Shown here: positions 18,287 to 29,104 of the stretch, piece by piece | Position numbering within the stretch: position 1 is the first letter of the stretch | How the letters are laid out: each line of letters opens with the position of its first letter | NCBI GenBank assembly: GCA_903822175.1 | Contig: CAIJOB010000042.1 | Coordinates: forward strand, 124,001 to 188,000 | DNA: 64,000 nucleotides | Reading direction: 5' to 3' | Source of the DNA: an uncultured Alphaproteobacteria bacterium | Lineage (GTDB): Bacteria; Pseudomonadota; Alphaproteobacteria; Caulobacterales; Caulobacteraceae | Translations under genes and position numbers: made by a program | Notes under the pieces: model-generated | Told to the model about the DNA's origin: nothing | Database searches by the model: none | The model's input: only the letters and a program-made list of their open reading frames with translations

Positions 18287-19518
18287 ATGTCCATTCCCAG
18301 GTGCGCGGCTACGGTCGCCACGTCCTTGTCGCCGCGGCCGGAGAGGTTCAACACCACGATCCCGTCCTTGCCCACGTCCTTCGTCACCTGATCCAGCCGC
18401 GCCAGCGCGTGCGCGCTCTCGATGGCCGGGAGGATGCCCTCCAGTTCGGCGCAGAGCTTGAAAGCGTCCAGCGAGTCGCGGTCGGTGGCGGTCAGATAGG
18501 TCGCGCGGCCCACGTCGTGCAGCCAGCTGTGCTCCGGCCCGATGCCCGGATAGTCGAGGCCAGCCGAGATCGAGTGCGCTTCGGTGACCTGGCCTTCCTG
18601 GTCCTGCAACAGGTAGCTCAGAGAGCCGTGCAACACGCCTGGGCGGCCGCCGTTGATCGCCGCGGCGTGGCGGTTGGTGCCGACGCCCTCGCCCGCGGCC
18701 TCGACGCCGTAGAGCCGCACGCCCTCGTCCGCCAGGAACGGATGGAACAGGCCCATGGCGTTCGACCCGCCGCCGACGCAGGCGATCAGAGCGTTCGGCA
18801 GCCGGCCTTCGGCCTCCAGCACCTGCTGGCGGACCTCGTGGCCGATCACCGACTGGAAGTCGCGGACCATCTCCGGATAGGGGTGCATGCCGACCACCGA
18901 GCCGATCAGATAGTAGGTGTCGTGGACGTTGGTGACCCAGTCGCGCAGCGCCTCGTTGGTGGCGTCCTTCAGTGTCGCCGAGCCTGAGGTCACCGGCCGC
19001 ACCTCGGCCCCCAGCAGGTTCATGCGGAAGACGTTGGGCTTCTGCCGCTCCACATCCACCGCGCCCATGTAGACGACGCAGGGCAGGCCGAAGCGGGCGC
19101 AGACGGTGGCGGTGGCCACCCCGTGCTGACCGGCGCCGGTCTCGGCGATGATCCGGGTCTTGCCCATCCGCATGGCCAGGAGGATCTGGCCCATGCAGTT
19201 GTTGATCTTGTGGGAGCCGGTGTGATTCAGCTCCTCGCGCTTGAGATAGATCTTCGCGCCGCCATAGTGCTTCGTCAGCCGTTCGGCGAAATAGAGCGGG
19301 CTTGGGCGGCCCACATAGTGCTGCAGGAAGCCGCCGAGCTCGGCCTGGAAGCCTTCGTCAGCCTTGGCCGCGCGATAGGCGGCGTCCAGCTGATACACCA
19401 GCGGCATCAGGGTCTCGGGCACGTAGCGGCCCCCAAAGGCGCCGAAGCGGCCGTCAGCGTCCGGGTAGGCGCTGTAGTCGTTGGGCCTGATCGGTCCAGA
19501 ATTGGTGGTGGTGTTCAC
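18283..19518 (-). CDS. trpB: Tryptophan synthase beta subunit
   Basis: A 411-residue PLP enzyme that condenses indole with serine. The cofactor lysine is in [12 protein letters not shown] (Lys104), the phosphate-binding loop is [10 protein letters not shown], and [12 protein letters not shown] is conserved. The ORF begins with GTG at 19518. It follows trpF by 31 bp and overlaps trpA by 4 bp. Confidence 0.97.
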   Translation of the reverse strand: MNTTTNSGPIRPNDYSAYPDADGRFGAFGGRYVPETLMPLVYQLDAAYRAAKADEGFQAELGGFLQHYVGRPSPLYFAERLTKHYGGAKIYLKREELNHTGSHKINNCMGQILLAMRMGKTRIIAETGAGQHGVATATVCARFGLPCVVYMGAVDVERQKPNVFRMNLLGAEVRPVTSGSATLKDATNEALRDWVTNVHDTYYLIGSVVGMHPYPEMVRDFQSVIGHEVRQQVLEAEGRLPNALIACVGGGSNAMGLFHPFLADEGVRLYGVEAAGEGVGTNRHAAAINGGRPGVLHGSLSYLLQDQEGQVTEAHSISAGLDYPGIGPEHSWLHDVGRATYLTATDRDSLDAFKLCAELEGILPAIESAHALARLDQVTKDVGKDGIVVLNLSGRGDKDVATVAAHLGMDI

Positions 19519-19549
19519 TGGGGCGCTTTTTGGGTGCTTGCGGGTCGCT

Positions 19550-20191
19550 TCAGGCGCGTTTTGCGGCGTCGAGGAACGCGGCGATCAAGGCGGGGTCCTT
19601 TAGTCCGGGACCGCGCTCCACGCCAGAGGAAACGTCCAGAATGGGCGCACCGGATTGCTGCACAGCCTGGCTGAGGTTCCAGGGATCGAGGCCGCCGGCC
19701 AGGAACCAGGGCCGCTGGAACCGGCGCCCGGCCATCAGGGTCCAGTCGAAGGCGATGCCCAGGCCCCCCGGGCGATCGGCGTCCTTGGCGGCCTTGGTCT
19801 CGAACATCAGATGCTCGACCACGGTCTCGTAGTCCGCCGCGGCGGCGAGGTCAGCCGCCTCGGAAACCGGCGCCACCTTGATGATCCCGGCGCCGGTGCG
19901 CTGCGCGATGGCGTGGGCGCGGGCCGGCGTTTCCTTGCCATGCAGCTGGATCAGGTCGGGCTGCAGGATCTGGGCGATCCGGTCGGCCTCGGCGTCGCTG
20001 GGATCGACCAGTACGGCGACGATCTTGGCCTTGCCGCGCGCCGGCTGGGCCAGCCGCCACGCCGCGTCCGGCGCGATGTTGCGCGGGCTCTTCTCGAAGA
20101 ACATGAAGCCCAGGAACGCAGCCCCGCCATCGAGGGCCGCGGTCACGGCCTCGGGGGTGCTGATCCCGCAGATCTTGGCTTGGACGCCCAT
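19550..20191 (-). CDS. trpF: Phosphoribosylanthranilate isomerase
   Basis: A 213-residue TIM-barrel enzyme for the third specific step of tryptophan synthesis. The N-terminal KICGIS carries the catalytic cysteine, FVFF-like [10 protein letters not shown] follows, IQLHGKE is in the middle, and the C-terminal phosphate site is [15 protein letters not shown]. It is the first trp gene of the unit; the other trp genes are not in the window, as usual in Alphaproteobacteria where the pathway is split. Confidence 0.95.
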   Translation of the reverse strand: MGVQAKICGISTPEAVTAALDGGAAFLGFMFFEKSPRNIAPDAAWRLAQPARGKAKIVAVLVDPSDAEADRIAQILQPDLIQLHGKETPARAHAIAQRTGAGIIKVAPVSEAADLAAAADYETVVEHLMFETKAAKDADRPGGLGIAFDWTLMAGRRFQRPWFLAGGLDPWNLSQAVQQSGAPILDVSSGVERGPGLKDPALIAAFLDAAKRA

Positions 20192-20238
20192 GGGTGCGGA
20201 TTAGGGGGTTAGGCGAGCCTGCCGCAAGGGCGAAGGCA

Positions 20239-21264
20239 TCAGCCGGCCTTGGTCAGGACCACCGAGCCTTTCAGCATGATCGAGTTCTTAGTGGCCTGCG
20301 GGAAGGCGTTGTCGAAGCTGTCGAGGATGGCGTTGGCCCAGTCCGGCAGGGTCAGGCTGTCGAGGCCGCTGCCCAGCCGCAGTTGCACCATGGCCACGTC
20401 GCGGTAGAGGCTGTCGTGATTGTTGTGCGACAGGAACTGCACGCGCTCAAAGCCGGCGTTCTTCGCCATGCCCTCGAAAAGCTCCCGCGAGAACAGCCAC
20501 TTGTCGTCAAGATCGGTAAACCCTGGCGCGCGCCAGTCGGGCGCGGTCCGAGCCGCGATGTCACCGATCATGGCGCGCAGCACCTTGTCCGCCCGCGGCT
20601 CCAGCGGATCGTTCCGCAGATCCGCCTCGGCCAGGATCCGCTCATAGGCCAGCCGGATCAGGCCATAGCCGTCGAAGGGTTCGAAGAAGATCGCCTGGCC
20701 GCCGGGCTTCAGCGCTCGCGCCGCCGCCTGAAGCCCCTGAGTCGGCCGCACCAGGTGGTGCAGGATCGAGGCGCCAGTCACCAGGTCGAACCCCTCGGCG
20801 ATCACGTTGGTCCCCATGGCGTCCATCACCACGCAGACCACCCGATCCGCCAGGCCCTGGACGGCGGCGTAGTCGGCCAGCATGACCAGGAGGTCGCCGG
20901 AAAGGTCGCTGGCCAACTGACGCGCGCCGGGGAACAGGTTGAAGCAAGGCACGATCGAATTGACGCCGGAGCCAGAGCCCATGTCGAAGATCAGCGGCGC
21001 GTCGGGAATCTTCAGGTCGAGCTGGCGGATCGCTTGCTCGAACAGCCCCTGGAAGTGCGCGGCGTTGGCGTAGCGTGCGTGGTACTCGCCGGCGTTCGCC
21101 GTGAACTGTTCGGATATTTGGCCGGCGATGCGGTCGGCCTCGATGCCCCAGACAGTCGCGGCGGGATCAGGGCCTTGCGCCAGCGGGACAAGCCGGCGGG
21201 CGAACAGGGACGCCGCCCAGGCCGGCGCGGTTTGTGAACCTGAAAGGCTTACGGCTTCGGACAT
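20239..21264 (-). CDS. Class I SAM-dependent methyltransferase
   Basis: A 341-residue protein. The SAM-binding motif I is IFDMGSGSGVNSIVP near residue 92, motif II-like ASDLSGDLLVML follows, and ASILHHLVRPTQGLQ plus ARALKPGGQAIFFEPF are typical of the Methyltransf_25/11 folds. The N-terminal 80 residues are an additional helical region. The frame is open to 21285 (TTG), but the ATG at 21264 has GAGGACGGG just before it. It lies 47 bp upstream of trpF on the same strand; substrate unknown. Confidence 0.83.
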   Translation of the reverse strand: MSEAVSLSGSQTAPAWAASLFARRLVPLAQGPDPAATVWGIEADRIAGQISEQFTANAGEYHARYANAAHFQGLFEQAIRQLDLKIPDAPLIFDMGSGSGVNSIVPCFNLFPGARQLASDLSGDLLVMLADYAAVQGLADRVVCVVMDAMGTNVIAEGFDLVTGASILHHLVRPTQGLQAAARALKPGGQAIFFEPFDGYGLIRLAYERILAEADLRNDPLEPRADKVLRAMIGDIAARTAPDWRAPGFTDLDDKWLFSRELFEGMAKNAGFERVQFLSHNNHDSLYRDVAMVQLRLGSGLDSLTLPDWANAILDSFDNAFPQATKNSIMLKGSVVLTKAG

Positions 21265-21322
21265 CCCGTCCTCTAAAACGCGCAACGAGCCTTATAGCTG
21301 CGCGCCGGCAAGACCTAGGCCG

Positions 21323-21835
21323 CTATTTCTTCGCGGGCCGCCGGGTAGGTGTGGCCCTGGCCGGAGCGGCCTTCGCGGGCCCAGCCTTGGCCGGTGCGGG
21401 GCGGCCTTCCTGCAGGAGATCGCGAATCTCGATCAGCAGCAGCTCCTGCGGGGTCGGGGCCGGCGGCGCCTTTGGCGGGCTCGCGGCGTCGCGGCGGCGG
21501 ATCGCGTTGACGCCCTTCACCAGCAGGAACACCACCCAGGCGACGATGATGAACCGCAACAGGGTGTTGAAGAACAGACCGTACTGCACCGCCACCTCGG
21601 CGGCCTTCTTCACCGGGTCCGCCGCCTTCAGCACCAGCTTCATCTGCGAGAAGTCGAGGCCGGCCAGCAACAGGCCCACCGGCGGCATGACGACGTTGTC
21701 GACCAGGCTTTTCACGATGTCGTTGAAGGCCGCGCCGATGATCACGCCGACGGCCAGGTCGATGACGTTGCCGCGGGCGATGAACTCGCGGAATTCGCCG
21801 AAAATGCTCAGCTTGATCTTCACCGGCTCACTCAT
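21323..21835 (-). CDS. mscL: Large-conductance mechanosensitive channel
   Basis: A 170-residue inner-membrane channel that releases solutes on osmotic downshock. The N-terminal amphipathic helix FGEFREFIARGNVIDLAVGV leads into TM1 with the pore glycine/alanine pattern (GVIIGAAFNDIVKSLVDNVV); TM2 is LLRFIIVAWVVFLLVKGVN near 95-115. A cytoplasmic helix (ELLLIEIRDLL) follows. The C-terminal Ala/Pro/Lys-rich tail (PAKAGPAKAAPARA) is longer than in E. coli MscL. It lies 37 bp after ihfB. Confidence 0.96.
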   Translation of the reverse strand: MSEPVKIKLSIFGEFREFIARGNVIDLAVGVIIGAAFNDIVKSLVDNVVMPPVGLLLAGLDFSQMKLVLKAADPVKKAAEVAVQYGLFFNTLLRFIIVAWVVFLLVKGVNAIRRRDAASPPKAPPAPTPQELLLIEIRDLLQEGRPAPAKAGPAKAAPARATPTRRPAKK

Positions 21836-21872
21836 GACACACCTGCTCCTCTGACAACGGGAGTCGTCGGGC

Positions 21873-22160
21873 CTAATCGTCAGTGAGGTTTAGCCGTTCT
21901 CTGAGTTCCTTGCCGCTCTTGAAGAACGGCACGTGCTTGGCGCGCACGTCGACCGGCTCGCCCGTGCGCGGGTTGCGCCCGGCTCGGGCGTCGCGCGAAC
22001 GGACGCTCAGCGCGCCGAAGCCGCGCAGCTCCACCCGGCCGCCGGTTTCCAGCGCCTGGATCATCCGCTCCAGCACCACGCTGACGACGCGCTCAATGTC
22101 ACGCTGCGTCAGGTGTGGATTCTCTTCGGCGAGTTTGGCGATGAGCTCGGATTTGATCAT
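21873..22160 (-). CDS. ihfB: Integration host factor subunit beta
   Basis: A 95-residue HU/IHF-family DNA-bending protein that pairs with IHF-alpha. [20 protein letters not shown] begins the protein; the beta-arm region is [20 protein letters not shown] with RNPRTGEPV, and the tail is [13 protein letters not shown]. The frame is open to 22343 but only the ATG at 22160 gives the family length. In many proteobacteria ihfB follows rpsA directly; here the DUF3857 gene lies between them. Confidence 0.96.
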   Translation of the reverse strand: MIKSELIAKLAEENPHLTQRDIERVVSVVLERMIQALETGGRVELRGFGALSVRSRDARAGRNPRTGEPVDVRAKHVPFFKSGKELRERLNLTDD

Positions 22161-22287
22161 GCGGCCCCCAGGAACCGGCGTGACCATGGGCGAGTCCGCC
22201 TTTGTATTCAAGGCGTAAAAAGGGTTTACGCGCCCCAATAGCGACGCTTGTTCACTTGACAGCCCTACAACCTGGAGGCGTAGGCGG

Positions 22288-24261
22288 TCAGGACCCCGCC
22301 GCGGCCGACGCCTGGGCCGGCGCGCGCACGAAACTCTCAACATCGCGCAGTTCGCGAATCTGGTGATTGGCGGCCTCGGCCTCGGCGGCGGTGATCTCCA
22401 TCACCACCGAATGGCGGTCGACGGTAAAGCTCGCCATGTCGCCCTGGATGCTGCTGCCCGACGCGATCTCATAGCCGGCGACCTTGGCGATTCCCATCGG
22501 GCCGCGCACGGTGAAGCCTTTGCCGCCCTCCGGCAGGACGATCTCCGTGCGGCTGCGGGTGTAGGACGGATAGGGGATCGCGAACGGGGCGTCGCGATTG
22601 GCGCTGGGCTCACGCTTGGGGAACGGCCGGGGCGCCGCGCCCGTGCCGACGTGGAATTCGCGCACGCCCAGATCCTGGTTCTTCTTCCAGTCCATGTCGT
22701 CGGTGCCGCTCATCTCGATGGTGAACAGGTCGTGGACCGCATCATCGCGCCAGGCCACCTGCTCGATTTCCATGCCGCCGGCAGGGTTGGAATATTGCTG
22801 GCGCAGGCTGCGCTCGAAATCGGCCTTCGGCGTTCGGGCGATCAGCGCCCGCCACTGGGTCGCGTAGATGCCGGAGTAGGTGATGCTGATCTTGGCGGGC
22901 GCCAGGGTCTCCAGCCCCTTCGACGCGTCAAGGTGCACCAGCGTGTAGCTCTGCGGCACCGTGATCTGCGGCTCGACGATCTGCTCCAGCGAAGCCCCGT
23001 CGGGGCGCACCGGCAGACCCCAGCGGTAGGGCGGCGCGTGCATGGATCCGGGATTGGTGTCGCCGGTGCGCGTGCCGTCCAGCCAGTAGGATTCCGTGCC
23101 GACCTTCACCCGGACCAGCACATGGTTGAAGGCGGCGAGCGAGGGGGGCATCTCATCGATGCCATCGCCGGAGCCCAGATTCACCAGCACCGGCTCGGCG
23201 GGGACGTTGAGCGCCTTCAAGAGCGACAGCAGCAGCGCGGTCTTGGCCTTGCAGTCGCCGAAGCGGCGCGCCCAGGTGTCGTCCGCCTCGGCCGGGACAT
23301 AGCCGCCTTCACCCATGCCGATGAAGAAGTAGCGGGTCTTGTTCTCGACCAGCTGCAGGGCGGCGAAGGCGCGCGTCTTGGGGTCGGTGGTCGAGGCGGC
23401 GATGGCGGCGGCTTCGGCCCGGATCGGCGAGGTCGCGGGAATGTCGGAGGCCTTGGCGTAGAGCGGCGCCATCAGCTTGGAGACCTCGTTCCAGCTCTGG
23501 AAGCTGGTCGCCTGGATCTGCCCCACCCGGCGGAAGCGCAGCGGCGCGCCGATCGGGGCCTTGGGCGCCTCGGCATCGGTCTTGTCGAACACCAGGACGG
23601 TCCGGCCGTCCTTGCTGTCGAGCTTGGGATCGCCAAAGCCCGGCATGGTCTTCCACTGCACCTTCTCGCCCTTGGGCCAGGAGATCGTCGCGCGGTAGCG
23701 GCCGGCGACGCCGGGGAACGACATCCCGTCATTGGCGAAGGAGTGGCCCTTCACCACCGGGTCGGCGTGGGTGCGGGTGTAGGAGAAATCGAGGACGTCG
23801 CCGGTCTGCAGGCCGTCGATCTGGCGAGACGCGGTGATGCGGCCGTCGAGACTGGCCTGCTCCAGATTGGTCTCGCGCCGCAGCACCAGCATCTTGGCGT
23901 GGTCGGTCAGCAGGTCGATGACCTGGTCGCCGCGGATGATGTTGAGCGTGTGGAAGGTGATGGTCTCGGTGTCCGGGCTCCAGATCACGCCGAGCGATTT
24001 GACGTCGGTCAGGCCCTCCGGCTTGAGGATCTTGACCACGCTGCGGCTGTAGAAGGCGTCGCCGGCCGGATCGAGCCGGCTCTGATGGTCCTCGACCAAA
24101 AACTGGATCGCCGGCGCGCCCTCTTCCGGGGGCGGCGGCGGGATCGCCGCGACATCGACCCAGGGTGCGGGCGGCGCATAGGCCGGCTGATCGGCCGCGA
24201 CGGCGGAAAGGGCCACGGCGGAGACCGCCAGGGTGGACGACAGCAACAGGCGCAAGGACAA
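22288..24261 (-). CDS. Exported DUF3857 and transglutaminase-like protein
   Basis: A 657-residue protein with an N-terminal signal peptide (cleavage near residues 20-25), so probably periplasmic. DUF3857 covers about residues 45-230, followed by a transglutaminase-like domain whose triad can be placed: Cys in [17 protein letters not shown] near 343, His in [10 protein letters not shown] near 385, Asp in YWLDGTRTG near 398. A beta-rich DUF3858-like C-terminus follows. The triad suggests an active peptidase or acyltransferase, substrate unknown. It interrupts the rpsA-ihfB pair. Confidence 0.88.
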   Translation of the reverse strand: MSLRLLLSSTLAVSAVALSAVAADQPAYAPPAPWVDVAAIPPPPPEEGAPAIQFLVEDHQSRLDPAGDAFYSRSVVKILKPEGLTDVKSLGVIWSPDTETITFHTLNIIRGDQVIDLLTDHAKMLVLRRETNLEQASLDGRITASRQIDGLQTGDVLDFSYTRTHADPVVKGHSFANDGMSFPGVAGRYRATISWPKGEKVQWKTMPGFGDPKLDSKDGRTVLVFDKTDAEAPKAPIGAPLRFRRVGQIQATSFQSWNEVSKLMAPLYAKASDIPATSPIRAEAAAIAASTTDPKTRAFAALQLVENKTRYFFIGMGEGGYVPAEADDTWARRFGDCKAKTALLLSLLKALNVPAEPVLVNLGSGDGIDEMPPSLAAFNHVLVRVKVGTESYWLDGTRTGDTNPGSMHAPPYRWGLPVRPDGASLEQIVEPQITVPQSYTLVHLDASKGLETLAPAKISITYSGIYATQWRALIARTPKADFERSLRQQYSNPAGGMEIEQVAWRDDAVHDLFTIEMSGTDDMDWKKNQDLGVREFHVGTGAAPRPFPKREPSANRDAPFAIPYPSYTRSRTEIVLPEGGKGFTVRGPMGIAKVAGYEIASGSSIQGDMASFTVDRHSVVMEITAAEAEAANHQIRELRDVESFVRAPAQASAAAGS

Positions 24262-24318
24262 GCAGAAGCTCCTACCGCGCCCAAGCCGGCGCGCGCCGCT
24301 ACGATAGGGCGATGAGGT

Positions 24319-24354
24319 AAAAAGAAAACGGCGGACCGATCGCTCGGCCCGCCG
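24319..24354 (-). terminator. Rho-independent terminator after rpsA
   Basis: On the minus strand CGGCGGGCCGA and TCGGTCCGCCG form an 11-bp stem with one G-T pair around a GCGA tetraloop, followed by TTTTCTTTTT. It begins 32 bp after the rpsA stop and precedes the DUF3857 gene, so that gene probably has its own promoter. Confidence 0.92.
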
Positions 24355-24386
24355 CTATCTCGCTTGAGCTCCGAAGAGGTCGAAAC

Positions 24387-26093
24387 TTAGTCCTTTTGGG
24401 CCTTCTCGCGGAGAGCCGCGCCCAGGATGTCGCCGAGCGAAGCGCCGCTATCCGACGCGCCGAACTTCTCGATGGCTTCCTTTTCCTCGGCCATTTCCAG
24501 AGCCTTCACCGACAGGGACACGCGGCGCGCGGCCTTGTCGACGTTGGCGATCTGGGCGTCCAGGCGGTCGCCGACGGCGAAACGCTCGGGGCGTTGGTCC
24601 GCACGGTCGCGGCTGAGGTCCGACTTGCGGATGAAGGCCGTCATCGGGGCTTCATCCTCGCCGAACTTCACCTCGATGCCGCCCGAGGTGATCTCGGTGA
24701 CGGTGACGGTGACGGTCTGGCCCTTGCGGTAGGTGTCGCCCTGCATCGGGTCGCCGGCCAGCTGCTTGATGCCGAGCGAGATGCGTTCCTTCTCCACGTC
24801 GACGTCGAGCACCTTGGCCTTGACCATGTCGCCCTTGTTGTACTTGGCGATGGCTTCTTCGCCGGGCGTCGCCCAGTCGAGGTCGGACAGGTGCACCATG
24901 CCGTCGATGTCATTGTCCAGGCCGATGAACAGGCCGAACTCGGTGGCGTTCTTGACTTCGCCCTCGACGGTCGAGCCGATCGGGTGAGCCGCCACGAAGG
25001 CGTCCCACGGATTGGCCATGGCCTGCTTGAGGCCGAGCGACACGCGGCGCTTGGACGGATCGACGTCCAGCACAACCACTTCGACCTCTTGCGACGTCGA
25101 GACGATCTTGCCGGGGTGGACGTTCTTCTTGGTCCAGGACATTTCGGAGACGTGGACCAGGCCCTCGACACCGGCTTCCAGCTCCACGAAGGCGCCGTAG
25201 TCGGTAATGTTGGTGATCCGGCCGGTGAACTTCGCACCCACCGGATACTTGGCTTCCACGCCGTCCCAGGGGTCGGACTGCAGCTGCTTCATGCCGAGCG
25301 AGATGCGCTGGGTGTCGGGGTTGATCTTGACGATCTGCACCTTGACCGTGTCGCCCACCGCCAGCACCTGGCTCGGGTGGTTGACGCGCTTCCAGCTCAT
25401 GTCGGTGACGTGCAGCAGGCCGTCGATGCCGCCCAGGTCCACGAACGCGCCGTAGTCGGTGATGTTCTTGACCACGCCTTCGCGGACTTCGCCCTCTTGC
25501 AGCTGGGAGACCAGCTCGGTGCGCTGTTCGGCGCGGGCTTCTTCGAGGATCGCGCGACGCGAGACGACGATGTTGCCGCGCGGACGGTCCATTTTCAGGA
25601 TCGCGAAGGGCTGTTCCTTGCCCATCAGCGGGCCGACGTCGCGCACCGGGCGGATGTCGACTTGCGAACCCGGCAGGAAGGCCGAGGCGCCGCCGAGGTC
25701 GACGGTGAAGCCACCCTTCACGCGGCCGACGATGGCGCCCATGACCGGCTCGTTGCGCTCGTAGACGGCTTCCAGGCGGGTCCAGGCTTCCTCGCGGCGA
25801 GCCTTGTCGCGCGACAGAACGGCTTCGCCCATGGCGTTTTCGACGCGTTCCAGGAACACTTCGACGGTGTCGCCGACCTTGATCGGGTCCTTGCCTTCTT
25901 CGTCGCCGAATTCCTTCAGCGAGACGCGGCCTTCGGTCTTCAGACCGACGTCGATGATCGCGATGTCCTTCTCGATCGCCACGACCTTGCCTTGGACAAC
26001 CTGACCTTCCATGAAGTCACGTCCGCCCATGGACTCGTCGAGCAGCGCGGAGAAGTCGTCGCGGCTCGGGTTCATGCTCATATCGTCAGCCAT
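24387..26093 (-). CDS. rpsA: 30S ribosomal protein S1
   Basis: A 568-residue protein with six S1 RNA-binding repeats at roughly 70-residue spacing (first near residue 28; later repeats carry [20 protein letters not shown] and [20 protein letters not shown]). S1 brings mRNA to the 30S subunit, especially with weak Shine-Dalgarno sites. Ends KEKAQKD-like (ALREKAQKD). It follows cmk after a 164-bp leader, the usual cmk-rpsA order; S1 autoregulates through such leaders in other bacteria. Confidence 0.97.
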   Translation of the reverse strand: MADDMSMNPSRDDFSALLDESMGGRDFMEGQVVQGKVVAIEKDIAIIDVGLKTEGRVSLKEFGDEEGKDPIKVGDTVEVFLERVENAMGEAVLSRDKARREEAWTRLEAVYERNEPVMGAIVGRVKGGFTVDLGGASAFLPGSQVDIRPVRDVGPLMGKEQPFAILKMDRPRGNIVVSRRAILEEARAEQRTELVSQLQEGEVREGVVKNITDYGAFVDLGGIDGLLHVTDMSWKRVNHPSQVLAVGDTVKVQIVKINPDTQRISLGMKQLQSDPWDGVEAKYPVGAKFTGRITNITDYGAFVELEAGVEGLVHVSEMSWTKKNVHPGKIVSTSQEVEVVVLDVDPSKRRVSLGLKQAMANPWDAFVAAHPIGSTVEGEVKNATEFGLFIGLDNDIDGMVHLSDLDWATPGEEAIAKYNKGDMVKAKVLDVDVEKERISLGIKQLAGDPMQGDTYRKGQTVTVTVTEITSGGIEVKFGEDEAPMTAFIRKSDLSRDRADQRPERFAVGDRLDAQIANVDKAARRVSLSVKALEMAEEKEAIEKFGASDSGASLGDILGAALREKAQKD

Positions 26094-26257
26094 AGTCTTC
26101 TTTCGTATCGAATGACGTGAGGGCCCGCGCAGCGTCAGCTGTCGGACGGAGTCCCTGCGTCAGGTTAAGGGTTGAACCGAAGGCGAAGGGGGATGGCCCC
26201 GCATCGCTGGTGAAAATTCTGCCCGCAGCCGTGCGAGGGAATGGCGTGTTGGATTTG

Positions 26258-26920
26258 CTAGTTGGCTGAGAGCCAGGTCGCACGCGCCGCCTCGACGATG
26301 CGGCGGGCCGCATCGGCGGCGTGGTCTATAGTCATTTCAGAGGTGTCCAGCAAGACCGCGTCGGGCGCGGGCTTCATGGGCGCGGTATCGCGGCCGCCGT
26401 CGCGTTCGTCGCGGCGGCGGATGTCGGCCAGCACGTCTTCCTGCGAAACCCGCTCGCCCTGGGCCTTGAGTTGGCTCCAGCGGCGGTGGGCGCGGACCTC
26501 GGGCGAGGCGGTGACGAAGAGCTTGGCGGGCGCGTCGGGGGCGATGACCGTGCCGATGTCGCGCCCGTCCAGCACCGCGCCGCCTTCCTGGCGAGCGAAG
26601 GTGCGCTGGAACTCCATGAGGGCGTCACGGACCCGGGGGTGGACGGCAACCCGGCTGGCGGCCTCGCCGGCGGCGCGGGTGCGTAGCGCCGGGTCGTTGA
26701 GCTGGTCGGCGGTCAGGAGGGCGGCGGCGCAGGCGGCGGCTTCGTGGTCGTCGAGGTCCTCGCCGGCCTTCTGCATCAGGACCCCGACGCAGCGGTAGAG
26801 CAGGCCGGTGTCCAGCACCGGCAGGCTGAACGCCTTGCCCAGGCCCGTGGCGATGGTCCCCTTGCCCGACGCCGCCGGCCCGTCGACGGCGATGACGAAG
26901 AACGGCGGCCGGTCGCTCAC
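26258..26920 (-). CDS. cmk: Cytidylate kinase
   Basis: A 220-residue nucleoside monophosphate kinase that phosphorylates CMP and dCMP. The P-loop is [16 protein letters not shown] near residues 12-27; [21 protein letters not shown] and [13 protein letters not shown] follow as in the family. It overlaps the aroA stop by 4 bp (26917-26920). Confidence 0.96.
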   Translation of the reverse strand: MSDRPPFFVIAVDGPAASGKGTIATGLGKAFSLPVLDTGLLYRCVGVLMQKAGEDLDDHEAAACAAALLTADQLNDPALRTRAAGEAASRVAVHPRVRDALMEFQRTFARQEGGAVLDGRDIGTVIAPDAPAKLFVTASPEVRAHRRWSQLKAQGERVSQEDVLADIRRRDERDGGRDTAPMKPAPDAVLLDTSEMTIDHAADAARRIVEAARATWLSAN

Positions 26921-28242
26921 GCGGAAATCTCGGCGCCGAGGCTGCGCATCAGGTCGAAGAAGCCGGGGAAGCTGGTGGCGATCATGCCGGGCTCGTCGAC
27001 GGCGACGGGTTCGTCGGAGGCGAGGCCCAGGATCAGATGGCTCATGGCGATGCGGTGGTCGCCGTGGGTGGTGACCCGGGCGCCGCCCTTCACGCCGTGG
27101 TTCGCTCGGACAGCGCCGACCACGGTCAGGCTGTCGGGGCCCTCCTCGACGGCGACGCCGCAGGCGGTGAGGCCAGCGGCCATCAGCGCGATCCGGTCGC
27201 TCTCTTTGACCCGCATCTCGCCGATGCCGCGCATGGCGGTGGGACCGTCGGCGAAGGCGGCGGCCACGGCCAGGATCGGGTATTCGTCGATCATGGAAGG
27301 GGCACGTTCGGGGGGCACGTCGACGCCCACTAGTTGCGAGTGTCTCGCAGTTACGTCGGCGACGGTCTCGCCGCCTTCTTCGCGGACGTTGGTGACCGAG
27401 AGGTCGGCGCCCATGTCGCCGAGCGTCTCCAGGAGGCCTATGCGGAGCGGGTTCAGCAGCATCCCCTCGACGGTGACTTCGGAGCCGGGGGTGATCAGGG
27501 CGGCAACCAGGGGGAAGGCCGCTGACGAGGGGTCGCCCGGCACCACCACCTTGATTCCGTTGAGTTTCTGGCCGCCGGGCAGGATGATGTGGCGTTCGGG
27601 GCCGTGCTCATGCACGTCCACCTCAGCGCCGAAGGCGCGGAGCATGCGCTCGGTGTGGTCGCGGGTCGCTTCGGGCTCGATGACCTCGGCGCCGCCGTTC
27701 GCGTGGAGGCCGGCGAGCAGCACCGCCGACTTCACCTGGGCCGACGGCTCGGGCAGCCGGTAGGCCACATGTTTCAACAGCCCGCCCTGTAGAGTGAGCG
27801 GTAGACGACCGCCCGCCCGGCACATCCAGGTCGCGCCCATTTCGCCCAGCGGTTTGAGCACCCGCATCATCGGCCGCCCGCGCAGGGAGGCGTCGCCGGT
27901 GAAGGTCGCCGACATGGCGAAGCCCGCCGCGGCGCCCATGATCAGCCGCACGCCGGTGCCGGCGTTGCCGCAGTCCACCACGTCGGCGGGCTCGGAAAAG
28001 CCGCCCTTGCCCACAACCCGCCAGCGCCCTTCGCCCAGGCGCTCGACCTCGGCGCCGAAGGCCGCCATGGCCGCGGCGGTGCGCTTGACGTCCTCGCCTT
28101 CCAGCAGGCCCTCGACCTCGGTCACGCCACTGGCCAGCGCGCCCAGGATGAGCGCGCGGTGCGATATGGATTTGTCCCCCGGCGCGCGCAAAACCCCCTT
28201 CAAGGGACCTGAGCGCGTGGCGGTCATCTGAGCCGCCGTCAT
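26917..28242 (-). CDS. aroA: 3-phosphoshikimate 1-carboxyvinyltransferase (EPSP synthase), class II type
   Basis: A 441-residue shikimate-pathway enzyme joining PEP to shikimate-3-phosphate. Motifs: [23 protein letters not shown] (residues 92-103), [63 protein letters not shown]. The pattern matches class II enzymes such as Agrobacterium CP4, but residue 95 is glycine where CP4 has alanine. The frame is open to 28890; ATG at 28242 or 28227 fits family N-termini, and neither has a strong ribosome binding site. Confidence 0.95.
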   Translation of the reverse strand: MTAAQMTATRSGPLKGVLRAPGDKSISHRALILGALASGVTEVEGLLEGEDVKRTAAAMAAFGAEVERLGEGRWRVVGKGGFSEPADVVDCGNAGTGVRLIMGAAAGFAMSATFTGDASLRGRPMMRVLKPLGEMGATWMCRAGGRLPLTLQGGLLKHVAYRLPEPSAQVKSAVLLAGLHANGGAEVIEPEATRDHTERMLRAFGAEVDVHEHGPERHIILPGGQKLNGIKVVVPGDPSSAAFPLVAALITPGSEVTVEGMLLNPLRIGLLETLGDMGADLSVTNVREEGGETVADVTARHSQLVGVDVPPERAPSMIDEYPILAVAAAFADGPTAMRGIGEMRVKESDRIALMAAGLTACGVAVEEGPDSLTVVGAVRANHGVKGGARVTTHGDHRIAMSHLILGLASDEPVAVDEPGMIATSFPGFFDLMRSLGAEISA

Positions 28243-28374
28243 CTGCTGGACACGAGCCTCCCAAAGGCTGGGCGTTTCACGAGGGGGATTGCTTTTGACA
28301 GCCGCCCCCGTGCGTGGCAAGGGAGCCCGCTTCGCGACCGCGACCCCCAACACATTCCTAAAGGACCATCGCCT

Positions 28375-28842
28375 TTGGCCAATCCCGAGCTGGGCTCCAA
28401 GCAAGTCTGCCCCAACTGCCAAGCGAAATTCTACGACCTGAGCAAGCGCCCCGCGCATTGCCCCAAGTGCGACACCGAGTTCGATCCTGACGAGGCCGTG
28501 CGCAACCGCCGCACCCGCGCCCGCACCATCGTGCCGGAGCCCGAGGCCGAGGAAGAGCGCGAAGATCAGGTGAAGGACGAGGCGGAAGCCGAGGACGAAG
28601 ACGAGGAAGAAGAAGTCGTCACGCCGGAGCTGGACGAGGTCATCGACGACCCCGTCCTGGCCGCCGACGATGACGAGGACGCCGAACCGGCGCCCGCCGT
28701 CTCCGAAGACGTCGGCGAATTCACCGACGAGGAAGAAGTCGAAGACGACGCCGACGTGCCCTTCCTCGAAGAGGACGAAGACGACGAGTTCGACGAAACC
28801 GAGATCGAAGGCCTGCCGGGCGAGGGTGAAGACGACCGGTAG
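28375..28842 (+). CDS. FYDLN acidic protein (TIGR02300 family)
   Basis: A 155-residue alphaproteobacterial protein. The N-terminal 45 residues hold two CxxC pairs ([15 protein letters not shown] and HCPKCDTEF), forming a zinc-ribbon-like module with the FYDL signature. The rest is extremely acidic (runs such as [10 protein letters not shown] and [10 protein letters not shown]) and likely disordered. It starts with TTG, with AAGGA about 9 bp upstream. It is divergent from aroA across a 132-bp gap and precedes tRNA-Ala, a common order. Function unknown. Confidence 0.93.
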   Translation: MANPELGSKQVCPNCQAKFYDLSKRPAHCPKCDTEFDPDEAVRNRRTRARTIVPEPEAEEEREDQVKDEAEAEDEDEEEEVVTPELDEVIDDPVLAADDDEDAEPAPAVSEDVGEFTDEEEVEDDADVPFLEEDEDDEFDETEIEGLPGEGEDDR

Positions 28843-28969
28843 GAAAACCGCCGCGACGAAAAACCCCAAAATCGTGGGTTGATCGCGCAAGGCTGTTTGA
28901 ATAGGTTCCGCGCCTTCCTGAGGACCCTCAGTCCAAGGGAAGGCCCGAGACCCCTCCTTCGGGAGACTT

Positions 28970-29045
28970 GGGGCTTTAGCTCAGCTGGTAGAGCGATTGC
29001 ATGGCATGCAATAGGTCAGCGGTTCGACTCCGCTAAGCTCCACCA
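28970..29045 (+). tRNA. tRNA-Ala (anticodon GGC)
   Basis: A 76-nt cloverleaf: acceptor GGGGCTT pairs with AAGCTCC (G-T tolerated), D-arm GCTCAGCTGGTAGAGC, anticodon stem ATTGC/GCAAT around loop ATGGCAT giving GGC, T-arm GCGGTTCGACTCCGC, encoded ACCA end. A terminator follows within 3 bp. Confidence 0.97.
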
Positions 29046-29047
29046 TG

Positions 29048-29083
29048 AAGGCCCGCCGGGAAACCGGCGGGCCTTCGCCTTTT
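29048..29083 (+). terminator. Rho-independent terminator after tRNA-Ala
   Basis: A perfect 12-bp stem AAGGCCCGCCGG / CCGGCGGGCCTT around a GAAA tetraloop, then CGCCTTTT. Confidence 0.95.
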
Positions 29084-29104
29084 GGGGTTGGGCGTTTCTG
29101 ACTA

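Noticed and set aside
24396-26120. 574-codon open frame antisense to rpsA, and similar long antisense frames over mmsA, addA, folC, lptB and others
   Set aside because: GC-rich genes leave the opposite strand open. These frames have biased, domain-free composition and lie exactly over well-recognised proteins.
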